Notes: generated from the sequence alone by a model not told the origin. 64,000 nucleotides of DNA from Rhodothermus profundi (GCF_900142415.1 NZ_FRAU01000007.1:62001-126000); one strand, 5' to 3'. Numbered from the stretch's first letter, positions 45,241-55,390 are shown. Program-made: numbers and translations.

Positions 45241-45918
45241 TTAAGATTCCTCAGGGATTGGATAAACATCCTTGAGCAAGGCCTGAAGCTTCGTCCGCCC
45301 CCGGTTAATCCGGCTTTTAACCGTGCCCATAGGCAGCCCGGTGATCTCCGCAATCTCCTCATACGAGAGCTGTTGCACGTCGCGGAGCACTACCACCTCC
45401 CGGAATTCCTCCGGGATTTGCTTGAGCGCTTCCTGAATGTAGCGATCCTGGATGGTACTTTCCGTGTGCCGGTCCGGGGCGAACGTCTCGTCCGGGATCT
45501 CCACTTCGTACTCTTCTTCGTCGCGGTTTACGGACTGCAGCGAGTAGAGACGGCGCCGCTTACGCTTTCGATATTCAGAGCGCGCCAGGTTACCCGCAAT
45601 CGTATAGAGCCACGTCGAAAACTTTGCAATCCGACGGTAGGAGTGTCGGTTGCGATATACGCGCATAAAGGTCTCCTGCAGGAGGTCTTCGACCTCCTTC
45701 GGATCTCCCAGAAACCGGTACAGGTAGTTAGCTAGCGGGTCCTTGTACCGGCTTACCAGAATGTCGAAGGCCTCCACCGTCCCTGCCTGGAACAGCGCCA
45801 TGAGGTCCTCGTCGCTCAGTCGCTGGAGTTCCTCATAGCGCGCCTTATTCTCCTCGGAAGGCAACCGGTGCAGCGCCTCCCTGCGCAACACCACCCGCTG
45901 TTTCTGTTGAATGTGCAT
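45241..45918 (-). CDS. ECF-type RNA polymerase sigma factor
   Basis: The ATG at 45918 gives 225 residues. Region 2 is 'LVSRYKDPLANYLYRFLGDPKEVEDLLQETFMRVYRNRHSY' followed by 'KFSTWLYTIAGNLARSEYRKRKRR', and region 4 is 'QIPEEFREVVVLRDVQQLSYEEIAEITGLPMGTVKSRINRGRTKL'. This is a RpoE-like extracytoplasmic-function sigma factor. An extra N-terminal stretch of 45 residues precedes region 2. The anti-sigma gene downstream gives the regulation. holA lies 36 nt upstream on the same strand. Confidence 0.93.
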   Translation of the reverse strand: MHIQQKQRVVLRREALHRLPSEENKARYEELQRLSDEDLMALFQAGTVEAFDILVSRYKDPLANYLYRFLGDPKEVEDLLQETFMRVYRNRHSYRRIAKFSTWLYTIAGNLARSEYRKRKRRRLYSLQSVNRDEEEYEVEIPDETFAPDRHTESTIQDRYIQEALKQIPEEFREVVVLRDVQQLSYEEIAEITGLPMGTVKSRINRGRTKLQALLKDVYPIPEES

Positions 45919-45954
45919 CGCCAATCCATATAGGGTTGGTTTTCTACGTAACGT

Positions 45955-47007
45955 TCAAGCCGCCTGCTGGAGCGGCGCCCGGCAGGCCGCCTGCACCTGC
46001 CGCAACAGCAGGTGCAGCACCAGACGCGGATCGAGGTTGCTCCCGCGCTTCAGGGCCACGTCGGCTGCCAGAAGCGCCGCAAGCACGCGCCGGATTGCCT
46101 CGCGTCCATACCGGCGACTGCTCTGCAAATACTCCTGCAGAAAGTACACCGGTACCCCGATCCGTCCAGCCAGCGCCTGGTTCGACAGGCGCTGGCCCTG
46201 GCAAAGTGTCAGCTTCCAGAGCTTTGTAAAAAAAGTTGTCAGAAACGACACAATGCGGAGCGCCTCACTCCGCGGATTTGACGCATGCCGCAACAATTGT
46301 TCCATTATGTAGACTGCGTCTGAATAACGCCCTTCTCCCACTGCGCGTTGCAGTTCGAAAATATTGTAGCTCCGCGTCTGACCACTGACGGTAACAATGT
46401 CATCCAGCGTTAACGTCTTTCGCGTTCCTGCATAGGCAAACAGCTTGCGCAGCTCCTGCACCCCGGTTTGCAGGTCGGTCCCTACATACTCAGCCAACCG
46501 TTGCAACGCCTCCGGCTCAAGCTGATAACCCTCACGCGCAGCATAGCGAGCGAGCCAGCCAGGCACCTGAGCCGGACGCAACGGCCGCAGCTCGGCCCAG
46601 ACGGCATGCTGGCGCAGTGCCCGGTAGGGCTGGGCGTTCAAGTTGGGGCGGCCCGAACAGATTAGTAAAACAACGGCCTGCGGATTGGGCCGCGCTGCAT
46701 AGTCGGCAAACAACCGATTTTCGCGCAGACTGTCGAAGTTGCGAACGACTATCACCCGACGCGGGGCCATAACCGGCAGACTCTGACACAACGCCAGCAC
46801 AGCGCGCGCCTCCGCTTCGTCGCCGTACACCACATCCAGGTTGAACGCCCGAAGTTCTGGCGGCAACGCCCGCTCAACCAGGAGCTGCTGGAGCGTGTCC
46901 ATTAAAAACGTCTCCTCGCCGTAAAGAAAGTAAAGCGGCGCGAAGTTGCCGTGCTGAAAAGCCACCTCCAGTTGCTCAAACGACTGTCCACCCGGCTGCT
47001 GTCCCAT
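45955..47007 (-). CDS. holA: DNA polymerase III delta subunit HolA
   Basis: 350 residues from the ATG at 47007. 'APLYFLYGEETFLMDTLQQLL' is the HolA opening motif, 'RRVIVVRNFDSL' and 'ELRPLRPAQVPGWLARYAAREGYQLEPEALQRLAEYVGTDLQTGVQELRKL' in pieces fit domains I-II, and 'TRSYNIFELQRAVGEG' the start of the collar domain. Delta opens the sliding clamp inside the clamp loader. The length is normal. Confidence 0.93.
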   Translation of the reverse strand: MGQQPGGQSFEQLEVAFQHGNFAPLYFLYGEETFLMDTLQQLLVERALPPELRAFNLDVVYGDEAEARAVLALCQSLPVMAPRRVIVVRNFDSLRENRLFADYAARPNPQAVVLLICSGRPNLNAQPYRALRQHAVWAELRPLRPAQVPGWLARYAAREGYQLEPEALQRLAEYVGTDLQTGVQELRKLFAYAGTRKTLTLDDIVTVSGQTRSYNIFELQRAVGEGRYSDAVYIMEQLLRHASNPRSEALRIVSFLTTFFTKLWKLTLCQGQRLSNQALAGRIGVPVYFLQEYLQSSRRYGREAIRRVLAALLAADVALKRGSNLDPRLVLHLLLRQVQAACRAPLQQAA

Positions 47008-47075
47008 CACCCTATGGGGATCCCCACGTGTGCTTCATTACATTGACCGTGCATTCACACTTTTAAGTAAGGTAG

Positions 47076-47103
47076 AAAAACAACCCCCTGACTACAAGGG
47101 GCT
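47076..47103 (-). terminator. Weak terminator after the DinB-like gene
   Basis: CCCCT-tgtagtc-AGGGG on the minus strand with GTTGTTTTTCT after it, 25 nt past the stop. The short stem makes it moderate. Confidence 0.5.
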
Positions 47104-47127
47104 CTCGAAATTGCAGCGTTGTTGCAT

Positions 47128-47658
47128 TCACGCAACAGGACGGGGCTTACCCGGCAGATAGGCCGCATGTAACCGATACGCCAGTGCCCGCAGCAGCTCC
47201 GTGTCGTGCTGTATGATAAAATAAGCGTACTGATAGAGATCCCAGGTTTCCTCCTCACACGACGCCGTACGATCCCATGCTTCGGACGGTGCTTGCTGCA
47301 ACAGGGCAACCAGCTCCCGACGCACCTGCTGTAGTCGCTTCAGAATTGCAGGCAATGGATAGGTGTTCCAGTTCTCAACTGTTCGCAGCGCGTCATCGTC
47401 TGGCAGCTCCAGCTCCCTGGCCTGTCCGGTCAGGAAAGCCTGCACGGCGGGCAGAAATACGCGTTCGTCAGCCGCTACGAGCATGCCATACGTCTCCCGC
47501 ACTGAAGGCTCTTCCGGCAGCGGACGCGCCGTCTGCAAAGGCTCCGGTACTATATCAATAACCTGCTGCAACGCCTCGACTTCTCGCAGCAGGTGTGCCA
47601 GTTGCTCGATCAACGCAGCCCGCAGGGCTGCTGCATCTTGCGACTGCCTGCCAGCCAT
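47128..47658 (-). CDS. DinB-like four-helix protein
   Basis: 176 residues, all helical, with 'LIEQLAHLLREVEAL' near the start and 'YAYFIIQHDTELLRALAYRLHAA' at the end, where the His is placed as in DinB/YfiT metal-binding bundles. The other two His ligands are not evident, so metal binding is doubtful. Its start is 1 nt after the nuoI stop, so both are translated from one mRNA. Function unknown. Confidence 0.55.
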   Translation of the reverse strand: MAGRQSQDAAALRAALIEQLAHLLREVEALQQVIDIVPEPLQTARPLPEEPSVRETYGMLVAADERVFLPAVQAFLTGQARELELPDDDALRTVENWNTYPLPAILKRLQQVRRELVALLQQAPSEAWDRTASCEEETWDLYQYAYFIIQHDTELLRALAYRLHAAYLPGKPRPVA

Positions 47659-47659
47659 C

Positions 47660-48352
47660 TTATTCCGCTGCCCGCACGCCCCCCCACGACCGCTCGGCTG
47701 CCACAGGCGCCTCTGGCCGCAGATGGGTGCGCTCCAGTGCTTCCATCCCTTCTTCTTCCAGCAGCCACTTCAAGAACGGCCGATCCTTCAAGCTATGCAG
47801 GTTGTTCTCTTTCCGAAACTCCCAGTGCTGTCCATGCTGGGGATTTTTATACTGCCGGAGCCACTCCAGTCGATCTTTCAGACGCTCCGCCGGCACCAGA
47901 AGCTTTTCCAGCCCAAAGATGGCTTCGTCCCGGCTCTGAAACGTCAGGTCATATTCTTTCGACATAACGATCGCCTCTTCCGGGCATACTTCCTCGCAGT
48001 AGCCGCAGTAGATGCAGCGCAGCATGTTGATCTCAAACCAGGCCGGCTCTCGCTCCTTGGGGTCCTCCACTTCCCGCGCCTGCATAGAAATAGCCAGCGG
48101 CGGACATGCCCGAGCGCACAACCCACAGGCCACGCAACGCGGCCGCCCGTTTTCTTCTACCAGCACAGGCCGGCCCCGGTAGCTGTCGGGCGGATACCAC
48201 TGCTCGTCCGGATACTGAAACGTGTAGAGCGGCGACCGCATCTTCCGCCAGGTATAGGCCAGGCCTTTCACAACGGCCGGCAGATAGAGCCGCTCCCAGA
48301 AATTCAGCCTACGCTCGTTGGGGGAGGCCAGGTTGGCCGGTTTGCCAGGCAT
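47660..48352 (-). CDS. nuoI: NADH-quinone oxidoreductase subunit I
   Basis: The ATG at 48352 gives 230 residues; a GTG nine codons upstream is possible. Two ferredoxin motifs, '[12 protein letters not shown]' and '[12 protein letters not shown]', bind clusters N6a and N6b that pass electrons toward quinone in complex I. The N-terminal amphipathic part '[18 protein letters not shown]' touches the membrane. A C-terminal extension of about 90 residues is longer than in E. coli NuoI. No other nuo gene is in the window; as I recall, R. marinus is reported to carry isolated nqo8 and nqo9 genes. Confidence 0.94.
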   Translation of the reverse strand: MPGKPANLASPNERRLNFWERLYLPAVVKGLAYTWRKMRSPLYTFQYPDEQWYPPDSYRGRPVLVEENGRPRCVACGLCARACPPLAISMQAREVEDPKEREPAWFEINMLRCIYCGYCEEVCPEEAIVMSKEYDLTFQSRDEAIFGLEKLLVPAERLKDRLEWLRQYKNPQHGQHWEFRKENNLHSLKDRPFLKWLLEEEGMEALERTHLRPEAPVAAERSWGGVRAAE

Positions 48353-48426
48353 GGGTTGTGCACCTTGGTTTCGTTCCACACACCGGGCGGTAAACGTCGA
48401 AGTAGGCCGTCAGGGTTCGTCGCTGC

Positions 48427-49731
48427 TCACTTTTGGCGAAACACAAGGGTCAACGGCACGCCCTCGAACCCAAAAGCCCCGCGGATCTGCTTTTCCAGGT
48501 AGCGCCGGTACGGCTCCTTGATACCCTCTGGATAATTGCAGAAAAAGGCAAACACCGGCGGGGCCGTTTCAACCTGGGTCACGTACTTGATTTTTACCGG
48601 GCGTCCCCGGTAAGTGGGCGGATGCTGCTGGCGAATGGCTTCCTGCAGCACTTCATTAAGCCGGCTGGTCGCGATGCGCTGCCGCCTGTTCTCGTACACG
48701 CGCAACGCTTCTTCGAGCACGCGGTGAATGCGCTGGCGCGTCCTGGCCGAAATAAACAGCAGGGGAACGTGCGTCCAGGTCGGAAGCCGATAGCGAATGG
48801 CCTCCTCCCATTCTTTCATGGTGTTGGCATCTTTTTCGACCAGGTCCCACTTGTTTACCACCAGCACCATTCCTTTACGCAGCTCCTCAGCCTGGCGCAA
48901 GATGCGAATGTCCTGGGCCGTCAACCCTTCGGTGGCATCAATCAAGGTAATGGCCACGTCGCATTCACGAAGAGCCCGCTCCGTGCGCAGCGTTGCATAA
49001 AATTCAATGTTTTCCCGAATGCGAGAGCGACGACGCAATCCGGCTGTATCGACCAGCACGATTTCTCGACCGTAGTATTTAAGGACCGAATGGACCGCGT
49101 CGCGCGTGGTGCCGCTGATGTCGGTCACAATTGAGCGCTCCTGGCCAAGCAGTGCATTGGTAAGCGATGATTTCCCCACGTTGGGACGGCCGACGATAGC
49201 CAGCCGCGGGCGCTCGTCCGTTTCCACTGTCCCATCGCGCACGGGCAACTGCTGCACCAACGCGTCAAGCAGCTCGCCCGTCCCGCGTCCGCTCAACGCG
49301 CTGATCGGATAGACTTCGGACAGACCAAGCTGGTAGAAGGTGCTGGCCTCCCAGGTACGTTCGTCGTTATCGGCCTTGTTGGCCACCACGAAAACGGGCT
49401 TTTCCGTACGCCGGAGCAGTTCGGCCAGCGCATCGTCCAGATCGGTCACTCCGGTGGTCACATCGACCATGAACAGGATCGCGTCGGCCTCCTCAATCGC
49501 TATTTGCACCTGCTCGCGAATCGCCTGCTCGAAGATATCCGACGAATGGGGGACGTACCCCCCGGTATCTACCACAGAAAAGCGCACGCCATTCCATTCG
49601 GCCGTGCCGTAGACGCGATCGCGCGTCACGCCGGGCTGATCGTGCGTAATGGCTTCATGCGAGCGGGTCAGCCGGTTGAAGAAGGTGGACTTACCAACGT
49701 TCGGCCGCCCCACAATGGCAACCAGCGCCAT
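48427..49731 (-). CDS. der: Ribosome-assembly GTPase Der
   Basis: 434 residues with two GTPase domains in tandem. G1 motifs are '[12 protein letters not shown]' near residue 9 and '[12 protein letters not shown]' near 185; G3 motifs 'VDTGG' and 'VDTAGL'; G4 'NKAD' and 'NKWD'. The C-terminal KH-like domain ends in '[26 protein letters not shown]'. Der helps 50S subunit maturation. Length and motifs are standard. Confidence 0.97.
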   Translation of the reverse strand: MALVAIVGRPNVGKSTFFNRLTRSHEAITHDQPGVTRDRVYGTAEWNGVRFSVVDTGGYVPHSSDIFEQAIREQVQIAIEEADAILFMVDVTTGVTDLDDALAELLRRTEKPVFVVANKADNDERTWEASTFYQLGLSEVYPISALSGRGTGELLDALVQQLPVRDGTVETDERPRLAIVGRPNVGKSSLTNALLGQERSIVTDISGTTRDAVHSVLKYYGREIVLVDTAGLRRRSRIRENIEFYATLRTERALRECDVAITLIDATEGLTAQDIRILRQAEELRKGMVLVVNKWDLVEKDANTMKEWEEAIRYRLPTWTHVPLLFISARTRQRIHRVLEEALRVYENRRQRIATSRLNEVLQEAIRQQHPPTYRGRPVKIKYVTQVETAPPVFAFFCNYPEGIKEPYRRYLEKQIRGAFGFEGVPLTLVFRQK

Positions 49732-49796
49732 GGTTCCGCTCCACCAGGTTTTATCCGGCGCGTAGAAGCCCGCAGCCGGCCATTTCGTTCCCGTTG

Positions 49797-50609
49797 TTAC
49801 CGGCGCTCCCGGTGTTCGAGGTGCAGCGCGCGGAAGAGCATGTAGGCTGCCTGCCCGGTCTCGCGCGTAAAGACGTAGTTGATGCCCGCGCCCACGGCCA
49901 GACCGGCCAGCGGAATGAGCTGTCCTAGCTTGCGACGGGCCAGGTTTTTGATCAGTTCGCGAGGCAGATGCCGGTTTTGCGCACGCACGAAGTCGCGCGT
50001 GCGCCCCTGATACGAAGCGCCACGGGCCAGCAACGCCGCGGCCACGCTCACCTCTCGCCAGGCGGCCTGGCGGGCCTCGGCCGTTCCGGCTGCTGCTGCA
50101 TTGAAGATGGCGATCACCAGGGGTCGATAAACCGGATCCTGCACACGAAAGCCATATACGGCTCCGATCTGCTGAATTAGCCGCAGGTTAATACCAAAGA
50201 GAAGGGGCACGTCGGCTGCTGCTAACGTAAAGCCGCCCAGGCCTGCCCCCGCTCCCTCAAGCGCAGCCAGCACGGCATGCTGACCGAAAAAGCTTCGCGC
50301 GACCGGGTCGAGTCGCTCCAGCGGTTCCGTGCGCAACGCCTCAAGCTGATCCACAACCACCCCCTGCTGACGAAGCGCCTCCAGCACGTACTGCTCGTTG
50401 TAGGTCCAACTGGCCACATCATGCAGCGTTTCCAGAAAGCGGGCCACTGCAGCATCAAGCTGCTTCCGCCAGGCAGCTGGCGTCACCCGCTCGACCAGCC
50501 AGTCCACCGGACGCATCGCCCGGTCGAAGGCCTCTTGCCAGAGCGGCCCACCCGAGCGTACCCAGCGTTCGATTTCTCGGCGGACCGTTTCCTCGTAGGT
50601 CAGGGGCAT
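49797..50609 (-). CDS. EcsC family protein
   Basis: 270 residues. Hydrophobic and Gly/Ala-rich segments ('[42 protein letters not shown]') and the C-terminal '[38 protein letters not shown]' match EcsC, a family of poorly known function named after a gene next to an ABC transporter in Bacillus. No ABC genes are here. It may associate with the membrane. Confidence 0.8.
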   Translation of the reverse strand: MPLTYEETVRREIERWVRSGGPLWQEAFDRAMRPVDWLVERVTPAAWRKQLDAAVARFLETLHDVASWTYNEQYVLEALRQQGVVVDQLEALRTEPLERLDPVARSFFGQHAVLAALEGAGAGLGGFTLAAADVPLLFGINLRLIQQIGAVYGFRVQDPVYRPLVIAIFNAAAAGTAEARQAAWREVSVAAALLARGASYQGRTRDFVRAQNRHLPRELIKNLARRKLGQLIPLAGLAVGAGINYVFTRETGQAAYMLFRALHLEHRERR

Positions 50610-50668
50610 AAAACAGCAGCACGTTGATCTGGGATCGCTGTACGTACAATGAGACGTCGGAGTTGCGC

Positions 50669-51478
50669 TCAGCGAATCAACCAGAGCCCGAGCCCTCCCA
50701 CCAGAAAACAGTAATAGGCGAAATATACCAATTGCCCCCGGCGCACAACTTGCAGCAACACCTTAATGGCGACCACCCCGGACGCATAAGCCGTTACGGT
50801 CCCAATGACCAGCGGCAGCACGTCGGCCGCCTCGGGCGTGCGAAGCAGTTCTATCCCTTTCAACAGGGTCGCGCCCAGCACAACCGGCAGAAGCATCAGA
50901 AACGAAAAATCTGCCGCACGCTCTGGGCGCACGTTCTGATAAATCGCTGCACAGATGGTAGAACCCGACCGCGAAATGCCCGGCAGCATCGCAGCCGACT
51001 GAGCGATCCCTACCACAAATGCCTTAAGCGGCGACAGATCGCCACTCGGATGCTGCCGCAACCGCGTCAGCACCAGCAGCACGCCCGTTACCAACAACAT
51101 GCCGGCCGCAAACCGTGGATGCTCGAACGTCTGCTCAATCCAGTCTCCCAGCAGTACATAGACCAGTCCGGTAGGAATCAGGGTGATCAGAATCCAGACG
51201 GCTATCCGAAAGGGATCGTGCTCCTGGTAGCGAGCGCGCCAATGGCTCGGACGTGGCAACGCCTCTCCTACCGCGCTTATGATGGCCCCTACCCGACGCC
51301 AGTAGACGGTGAGAATGCTCAGCACGGTGCCAAAGTGCACAAACACTTCAAAGGTTACACCGCCCGGATTCAACCCCAGCACATACTGCCCGAGCACCAG
51401 ATGGCCTGAAGAGGATACCGGCAAAAACTCCGTCAGTCCTTGCAAAAGACCGAGAATCAGGGCTTCCCACCACGACAT
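50669..51478 (-). CDS. uppP: Undecaprenyl-diphosphatase UppP
   Basis: 269 residues from the ATG at 51478, all membrane helices. The catalytic motif 'LTEFLPVSSSGHLVLGQ' near the N-terminus and 'LPGISRSGSTICAA' in the middle are present with Glu17-type, His and Arg residues. The enzyme recycles undecaprenyl pyrophosphate for peptidoglycan synthesis and gives bacitracin tolerance. It lies between rqcH and the EcsC gene on the same strand. Confidence 0.95.
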   Translation of the reverse strand: MSWWEALILGLLQGLTEFLPVSSSGHLVLGQYVLGLNPGGVTFEVFVHFGTVLSILTVYWRRVGAIISAVGEALPRPSHWRARYQEHDPFRIAVWILITLIPTGLVYVLLGDWIEQTFEHPRFAAGMLLVTGVLLVLTRLRQHPSGDLSPLKAFVVGIAQSAAMLPGISRSGSTICAAIYQNVRPERAADFSFLMLLPVVLGATLLKGIELLRTPEAADVLPLVIGTVTAYASGVVAIKVLLQVVRRGQLVYFAYYCFLVGGLGLWLIR

Positions 51479-51560
51479 GGTTGCTTTCTGGACAATTCTT
51501 GGGCCTGAACGGCCTAACTTACGGGCTACTGATCGATCCTGCCAGTCGCCTACTCCTTCT

Positions 51561-53234
51561 CTAAAAATTTTCTGCCTGCACCGCCTCAGGCGGTTGCGGC
51601 TCCACCAGCAGCACCTCCTCCCGTTCAAAGACTACAGTGCCCGGCGCAGCTCCTCGCGGCTTGCGGACGTATTTCCGCGGCACCACCACTACGGGTACCA
51701 CGCTGCTCCCCCGCGCCTTGCTGAAATAGGCCGCCAGCGAGGCCGCCCGTTCCAGCACCTTTCGATCGGGCACGCGATTACGACCGGGCACCCGCAGAAT
51801 CACGTGCGAACCGGCCACGCCCCGCGCATGCAGCCACAGATCGTATTTGCGGGCATAGCGAAAGGTCAACTCCTCATTCTCCCGAGCATTTCGCCCAATC
51901 CAGGCTTCAAAGCCCTGGCCCAGCGGCACGCGTCGGAATGCCGGAATGCCCTCGGACGACTTTCGCCCGACCCGCCCAAGTCCCAGCCGGGCCAGCTCAT
52001 CGGCGTGGCGTTGGCGAAACGCTCGCAGAGCTGCCATCGTGTCGAGATGCTCCAGCTCAGCTCGCAGCGCCTCCAGCTTCGGGAGCCGTTGCCGAACTGC
52101 TTCCAGCCGCTGGTGCAGTGCGTCGCGTTCCTGGCGTGCCTGTCGGGCTCGTTCGTAATAAGCCTGTGCGTTTTCCACGGCCGACCGCGTAGGATCCAGC
52201 GGGATGCGCACGGAGGCTCCGCTGTTAAACCAGTCAGGTAGCTCCACTACTTTTGCCCCGGCAGGCACCTGATGAGCCTGCGCCATGAGCAGGTGTCCCC
52301 ACTGCTCGTACTGCGCCGCTTGATCTGGCCGAGCCAACGCCGCCTCAAGGGCACGCTGCTCTTGACGCGCACGTGCTACTGCTGTCTCTAACGCCTGCCG
52401 AAGCGGCTCATACGCTGCTTGAAAGGCGCGCGCAGCCAACGCCCGACGGACCGCCGCCCGCACGGCTGCATCGACGGAATCGAACGACCTGCAGGGCAGA
52501 TGCGCCAGATGTTTCAGCGGCATCAGCGCAAAATGCACGGTCCACCGATCGGCCTCGTAAAGCCGGGGCGCCGGATGCATTAACTCAGCCTCCAGGGCAC
52601 GCCCCGCCTCATACAAACGCCTCAGCTCGGCTTCGCTACACTCGGCCGGCGCCTGCACCGTCACACCGGCCCGGTAGATCGTCTCTTGTGCCAGTAATGT
52701 CTCAAACAAGGGAAAAGCTGAGGCGACCGCCTGTACCAGGGTTTTTCGATCAGAGCGCCATCGTGCCCGAAACGCCTCGAACGTCGCTACCTCCGGGGCA
52801 GGACGCGGCGTTGGCGCTGGCTGTCCCTGCCAGGCTTCGCACTGCTGAAAAGCCGCCTGCACCTGTCCGTCGGAACCTACCCAGAGCACGTTAGGATGCG
52901 GACCGTACAGCCAGCACTGAAACCGGGTGCCATCGTCCAGCTCAAAAAACAGCACCCGGTCCCGCTCAGCGACCCGCACGTTGCGAAGCGTCCGGCCCAG
53001 CGCCTCCTTAAACAACGTGGCGACGTTACGGCGCGCCCGGCTATATCCCTCCGCACGAAACAGGTACCGAAACGATCCGGTCGAGATACGCACCATCCAG
53101 GCCGCCTGCGGCCGAGCGAATGCCAGCACCAGCTCATCCCGTTCCTGTGAGAAGGCGTCGGCCAGCAGACTTCCTGCCAGCTCGCGACGCCATTCGTCAG
53201 CCAGTGCCCGTAACGTGTAGTAGGTATGCAGCAT
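51561..53234 (-). CDS. rqcH: Ribosome quality-control protein RqcH (NFACT family)
   Basis: 557 residues. The NFACT-N domain (1-180) has 'FSQERDELVLAF', 'GSFRYLFRAEGYSRARRN' and the conserved Asp-Arg in 'AERDRVLFFEL'; helix-hairpin-helix and long coiled-coil domains follow (about 200-430); the NFACT-R domain has 'YDLWLHARGVAGSHVILRVPG' and 'AAYFSKARGSSVVPVVVVPRKYVRKPRG'. RqcH adds alanine tails to chains stuck on split 50S subunits. Also once called fibronectin-binding protein. All domains are intact. Confidence 0.92.
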   Translation of the reverse strand: MLHTYYTLRALADEWRRELAGSLLADAFSQERDELVLAFARPQAAWMVRISTGSFRYLFRAEGYSRARRNVATLFKEALGRTLRNVRVAERDRVLFFELDDGTRFQCWLYGPHPNVLWVGSDGQVQAAFQQCEAWQGQPAPTPRPAPEVATFEAFRARWRSDRKTLVQAVASAFPLFETLLAQETIYRAGVTVQAPAECSEAELRRLYEAGRALEAELMHPAPRLYEADRWTVHFALMPLKHLAHLPCRSFDSVDAAVRAAVRRALAARAFQAAYEPLRQALETAVARARQEQRALEAALARPDQAAQYEQWGHLLMAQAHQVPAGAKVVELPDWFNSGASVRIPLDPTRSAVENAQAYYERARQARQERDALHQRLEAVRQRLPKLEALRAELEHLDTMAALRAFRQRHADELARLGLGRVGRKSSEGIPAFRRVPLGQGFEAWIGRNARENEELTFRYARKYDLWLHARGVAGSHVILRVPGRNRVPDRKVLERAASLAAYFSKARGSSVVPVVVVPRKYVRKPRGAAPGTVVFEREEVLLVEPQPPEAVQAENF

Positions 53235-53288
53235 ATGCCGCGCAGCAGACGACCCGGCCGCGTGAACGGCTGAGCAGGCAGCGAGATC

Positions 53289-53627
53289 CTATCGCCGCTG
53301 CTGACGATGTACGACCGCCACCGAAAGCCCCCAGATCAACGCCCATGCCAGCGCCATCCACCACCAGCGCCCCACCAGCAGCACCAGCACGTTGATTCCA
53401 TAAAGCACGTGAAATAGCGCTTCAGGCGCGCTGCGCCGCGTGCGCGGGAGATGCGGCGCTGCCAGCAATGCCCCCACCTTGAGCAGCAGCATAAACGGGG
53501 TGTAGACAAGCACGATCCAGCGCGCCCACGGCAACGCAGGGATCGCGGCCAGTACAATGACACCCGTAACGACTATATCCAGCAGTGCTTCTTTAAGCCA
53601 ACGCCCCATGTCTTTCGTTTTAACCAT
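53289..53627 (-). CDS. Small hypothetical membrane protein
   Basis: 112 residues (106 if the ATG at 53609 is used) with four likely helices: 'IVVTGVIVLAAIPALPWARWIVLVYTPFMLLLKVGALLAA', 'LYGINVLVLLVGRWWWMALAWALIWGLSVAVVH'. A basic end follows. It lies 54 nt after the rqcH start side on the same strand. No family recognised. Confidence 0.65.
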   Translation of the reverse strand: MVKTKDMGRWLKEALLDIVVTGVIVLAAIPALPWARWIVLVYTPFMLLLKVGALLAAPHLPRTRRSAPEALFHVLYGINVLVLLVGRWWWMALAWALIWGLSVAVVHRQQRR

Positions 53628-53796
53628 GCGCGACAGCTGTCCGAAATATCGCCCTTTCTGGCCGTCTGTGAAGCTGGCGGTAATCTTTTTTTATGTTCTT
53701 TCCGACGCTGCTCAGGCAAAACCGCTTCAGACGTTGCACGGCACTGCCAAAATGTCGATTTTGCAGGCGCAACACTGACCAGCCAGAACGAATGCC

Positions 53797-54279
53797 ATGC
53801 ACGGCCGCGTCAAGTACGTTGAAGGGTTGACCTTTATCGGACAGGCCGGATCCGGCCACTGGACTGTGTTCGACGCATCGCACGGCGAGCGTCCTTCCGG
53901 CGCCACCAGCCCGATGGAAATGGTGCTCCTCGCGCTTATGAGCTGTTCGGCCATGGATGTGGTTTCCATTCTTCAGAAAATGCGCGCGCCTTTTGTTGAT
54001 CTCCAGGTAGAAGTGCAGGCAGATCGCGCCGAGACCCACCCGCGCGTGTTCACGCATATCCACCTGACCTATCGGGTGATCGGACGAGCCCTCAAACCAG
54101 AACAGATCGCCCGAGCCGTCCAGCTCTCTCAGGAAAAGTACTGCTCCATTACCGCAATGCTGCGGCCTACCGTTCCGATTACTTACGAGGTCTGGATTGA
54201 AGACCCGGAAACGAACCAGCGGCAGGCAGTTGTCTCTTTCCCGCACAAGACGGACGAGACATCTGCCGCCTCAGGCTGA
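53797..54279 (+). CDS. OsmC/Ohr family peroxidase-like protein
   Basis: 160 residues. 'SGATSPMEMVLLALMSCSAMDVVSIL' carries the first reactive Cys and 'QLSQEKYCSITAMLRP' the second, as in the OsmC fold, where they reduce organic peroxides. The N-terminal strand 'GHWTVFDAS' and the middle 'VFTHIHLTYRVIG' also fit. It probably detoxifies peroxides in the cytoplasm. After it, 54280-54483 holds no gene I can support. Confidence 0.9.
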   Translation: MHGRVKYVEGLTFIGQAGSGHWTVFDASHGERPSGATSPMEMVLLALMSCSAMDVVSILQKMRAPFVDLQVEVQADRAETHPRVFTHIHLTYRVIGRALKPEQIARAVQLSQEKYCSITAMLRPTVPITYEVWIEDPETNQRQAVVSFPHKTDETSAASG

Positions 54280-54483
54280 CCTTTATGCCTACGAAGCCCG
54301 GGCACTGATCCCCGCCAAAGTCGATGCCGTCCTGGCTGAGGTCTGCGAATCAGAAAAACCGACCTCCCCCAGGTTCCAGATCGGGGCAATTAGCGCCTGT
54401 CCGCCGGCCGGAGCTACATCGCCCGAACTTGCGAAGCAGTGTTTCCTGCCAGCGAGAGCGTACCACTTCCCGTCAGCAGGCGC

Positions 54484-55293
54484 TTAGCCCCCCTCACGCT
54501 GCAGGCGTTCCCAGAGTAACACGCCCGCTTTTTGTACGCTGCGCAGGTAGAACACTGCCCGAAGCGTCGCTTTCCATGCGGGCGAAAGGTCTCCATGTCG
54601 CCCTTGACGCGCCAGCCGATCACGCTGCGCGTGGTAGAGCGCAATAGCGGCCGCTACAGAAATGTTAAAGCTTTGCGTGAATCCCACAATTGGAATTACG
54701 CACCGCGCATCCGCCTGCGCCAGTAATGTTTTTGAGACGCCTTCCACTTCATTTCCGAAAACCAGAGCTGTTGGTACCGTAAAGTCGAACGTGTCAATGG
54801 GGGCTGCTGCGTCCAGCGTGGTAGCGACAACACGATAGCCGGCTGCCTTCAAGGCGGGCACCGCCTCCGCAGCCGTCGGCCACGTCCACACGTCCAGCCA
54901 CTTATCGGCGCCCTGGCTGGTGCGCTCAGAGGTCTTGTACTTCTGAACATTTCCTTTGATGATACCGAAACCCTGATAGCCCAGCGCTTCGGCCGAACGC
55001 ATAACCGCACTGATGTTGCCGGTGTTGGCCAGTCCTTCGATAACCGGTACGACCGTATAGGTACGCCCTTCAAGCACCTGCTCAATCCGCTGCTGGCGAC
55101 GCGCGGTCACGTACGGCCGCAGCCACTCGACAATCAGGTCGGGCGTCTGCTTTTGAAAATGCGCGGCCAGCGCCTGTGGATTGGTCAGATGTCCCTGCTG
55201 GGCTGCCACCTGAAATACGCGCGTCAATTCCTGTTGCAACCGTTCCGTTGGGGTGTGCAGCATCGCCCTCCGTAAAAAATGCGTTACGAGCAT
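54484..55293 (-). CDS. SpoU/TrmH-type RNA 2'-O-methyltransferase
   Basis: 269 residues (259 if the ATG at 55263 is used). The three SpoU motifs are present: 'ANTGNISAVMRSAEALG', 'ALVFGNEVEGVSKTLL' and 'IPIVGFTQSFNISVAAAIALY', forming the knotted SAM site. 'GFTQSFN' is close to TrmH, the tRNA Gm18 enzyme, so tRNA is the most likely substrate, but rRNA targets cannot be excluded. The extended N-terminal helix region resembles TrmH. Confidence 0.88.
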   Translation of the reverse strand: MLVTHFLRRAMLHTPTERLQQELTRVFQVAAQQGHLTNPQALAAHFQKQTPDLIVEWLRPYVTARRQQRIEQVLEGRTYTVVPVIEGLANTGNISAVMRSAEALGYQGFGIIKGNVQKYKTSERTSQGADKWLDVWTWPTAAEAVPALKAAGYRVVATTLDAAAPIDTFDFTVPTALVFGNEVEGVSKTLLAQADARCVIPIVGFTQSFNISVAAAIALYHAQRDRLARQGRHGDLSPAWKATLRAVFYLRSVQKAGVLLWERLQREGG

Positions 55294-55390
55294 CAGGGGG
55301 GCCGCTTTTCCGTAAAGGCAGCGGACACCCCTTTCCGCGTGCGCCGTAGATTAAGGCCGCCCATCCTCAAAAACAAACGGAAAACGTATT

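Noticed and set aside
54280..54483. Open frames on both strands between the OsmC and TrmH genes.
   Set aside because: Neither has a convincing start, ribosome site or protein pattern; I treat the stretch as intergenic.
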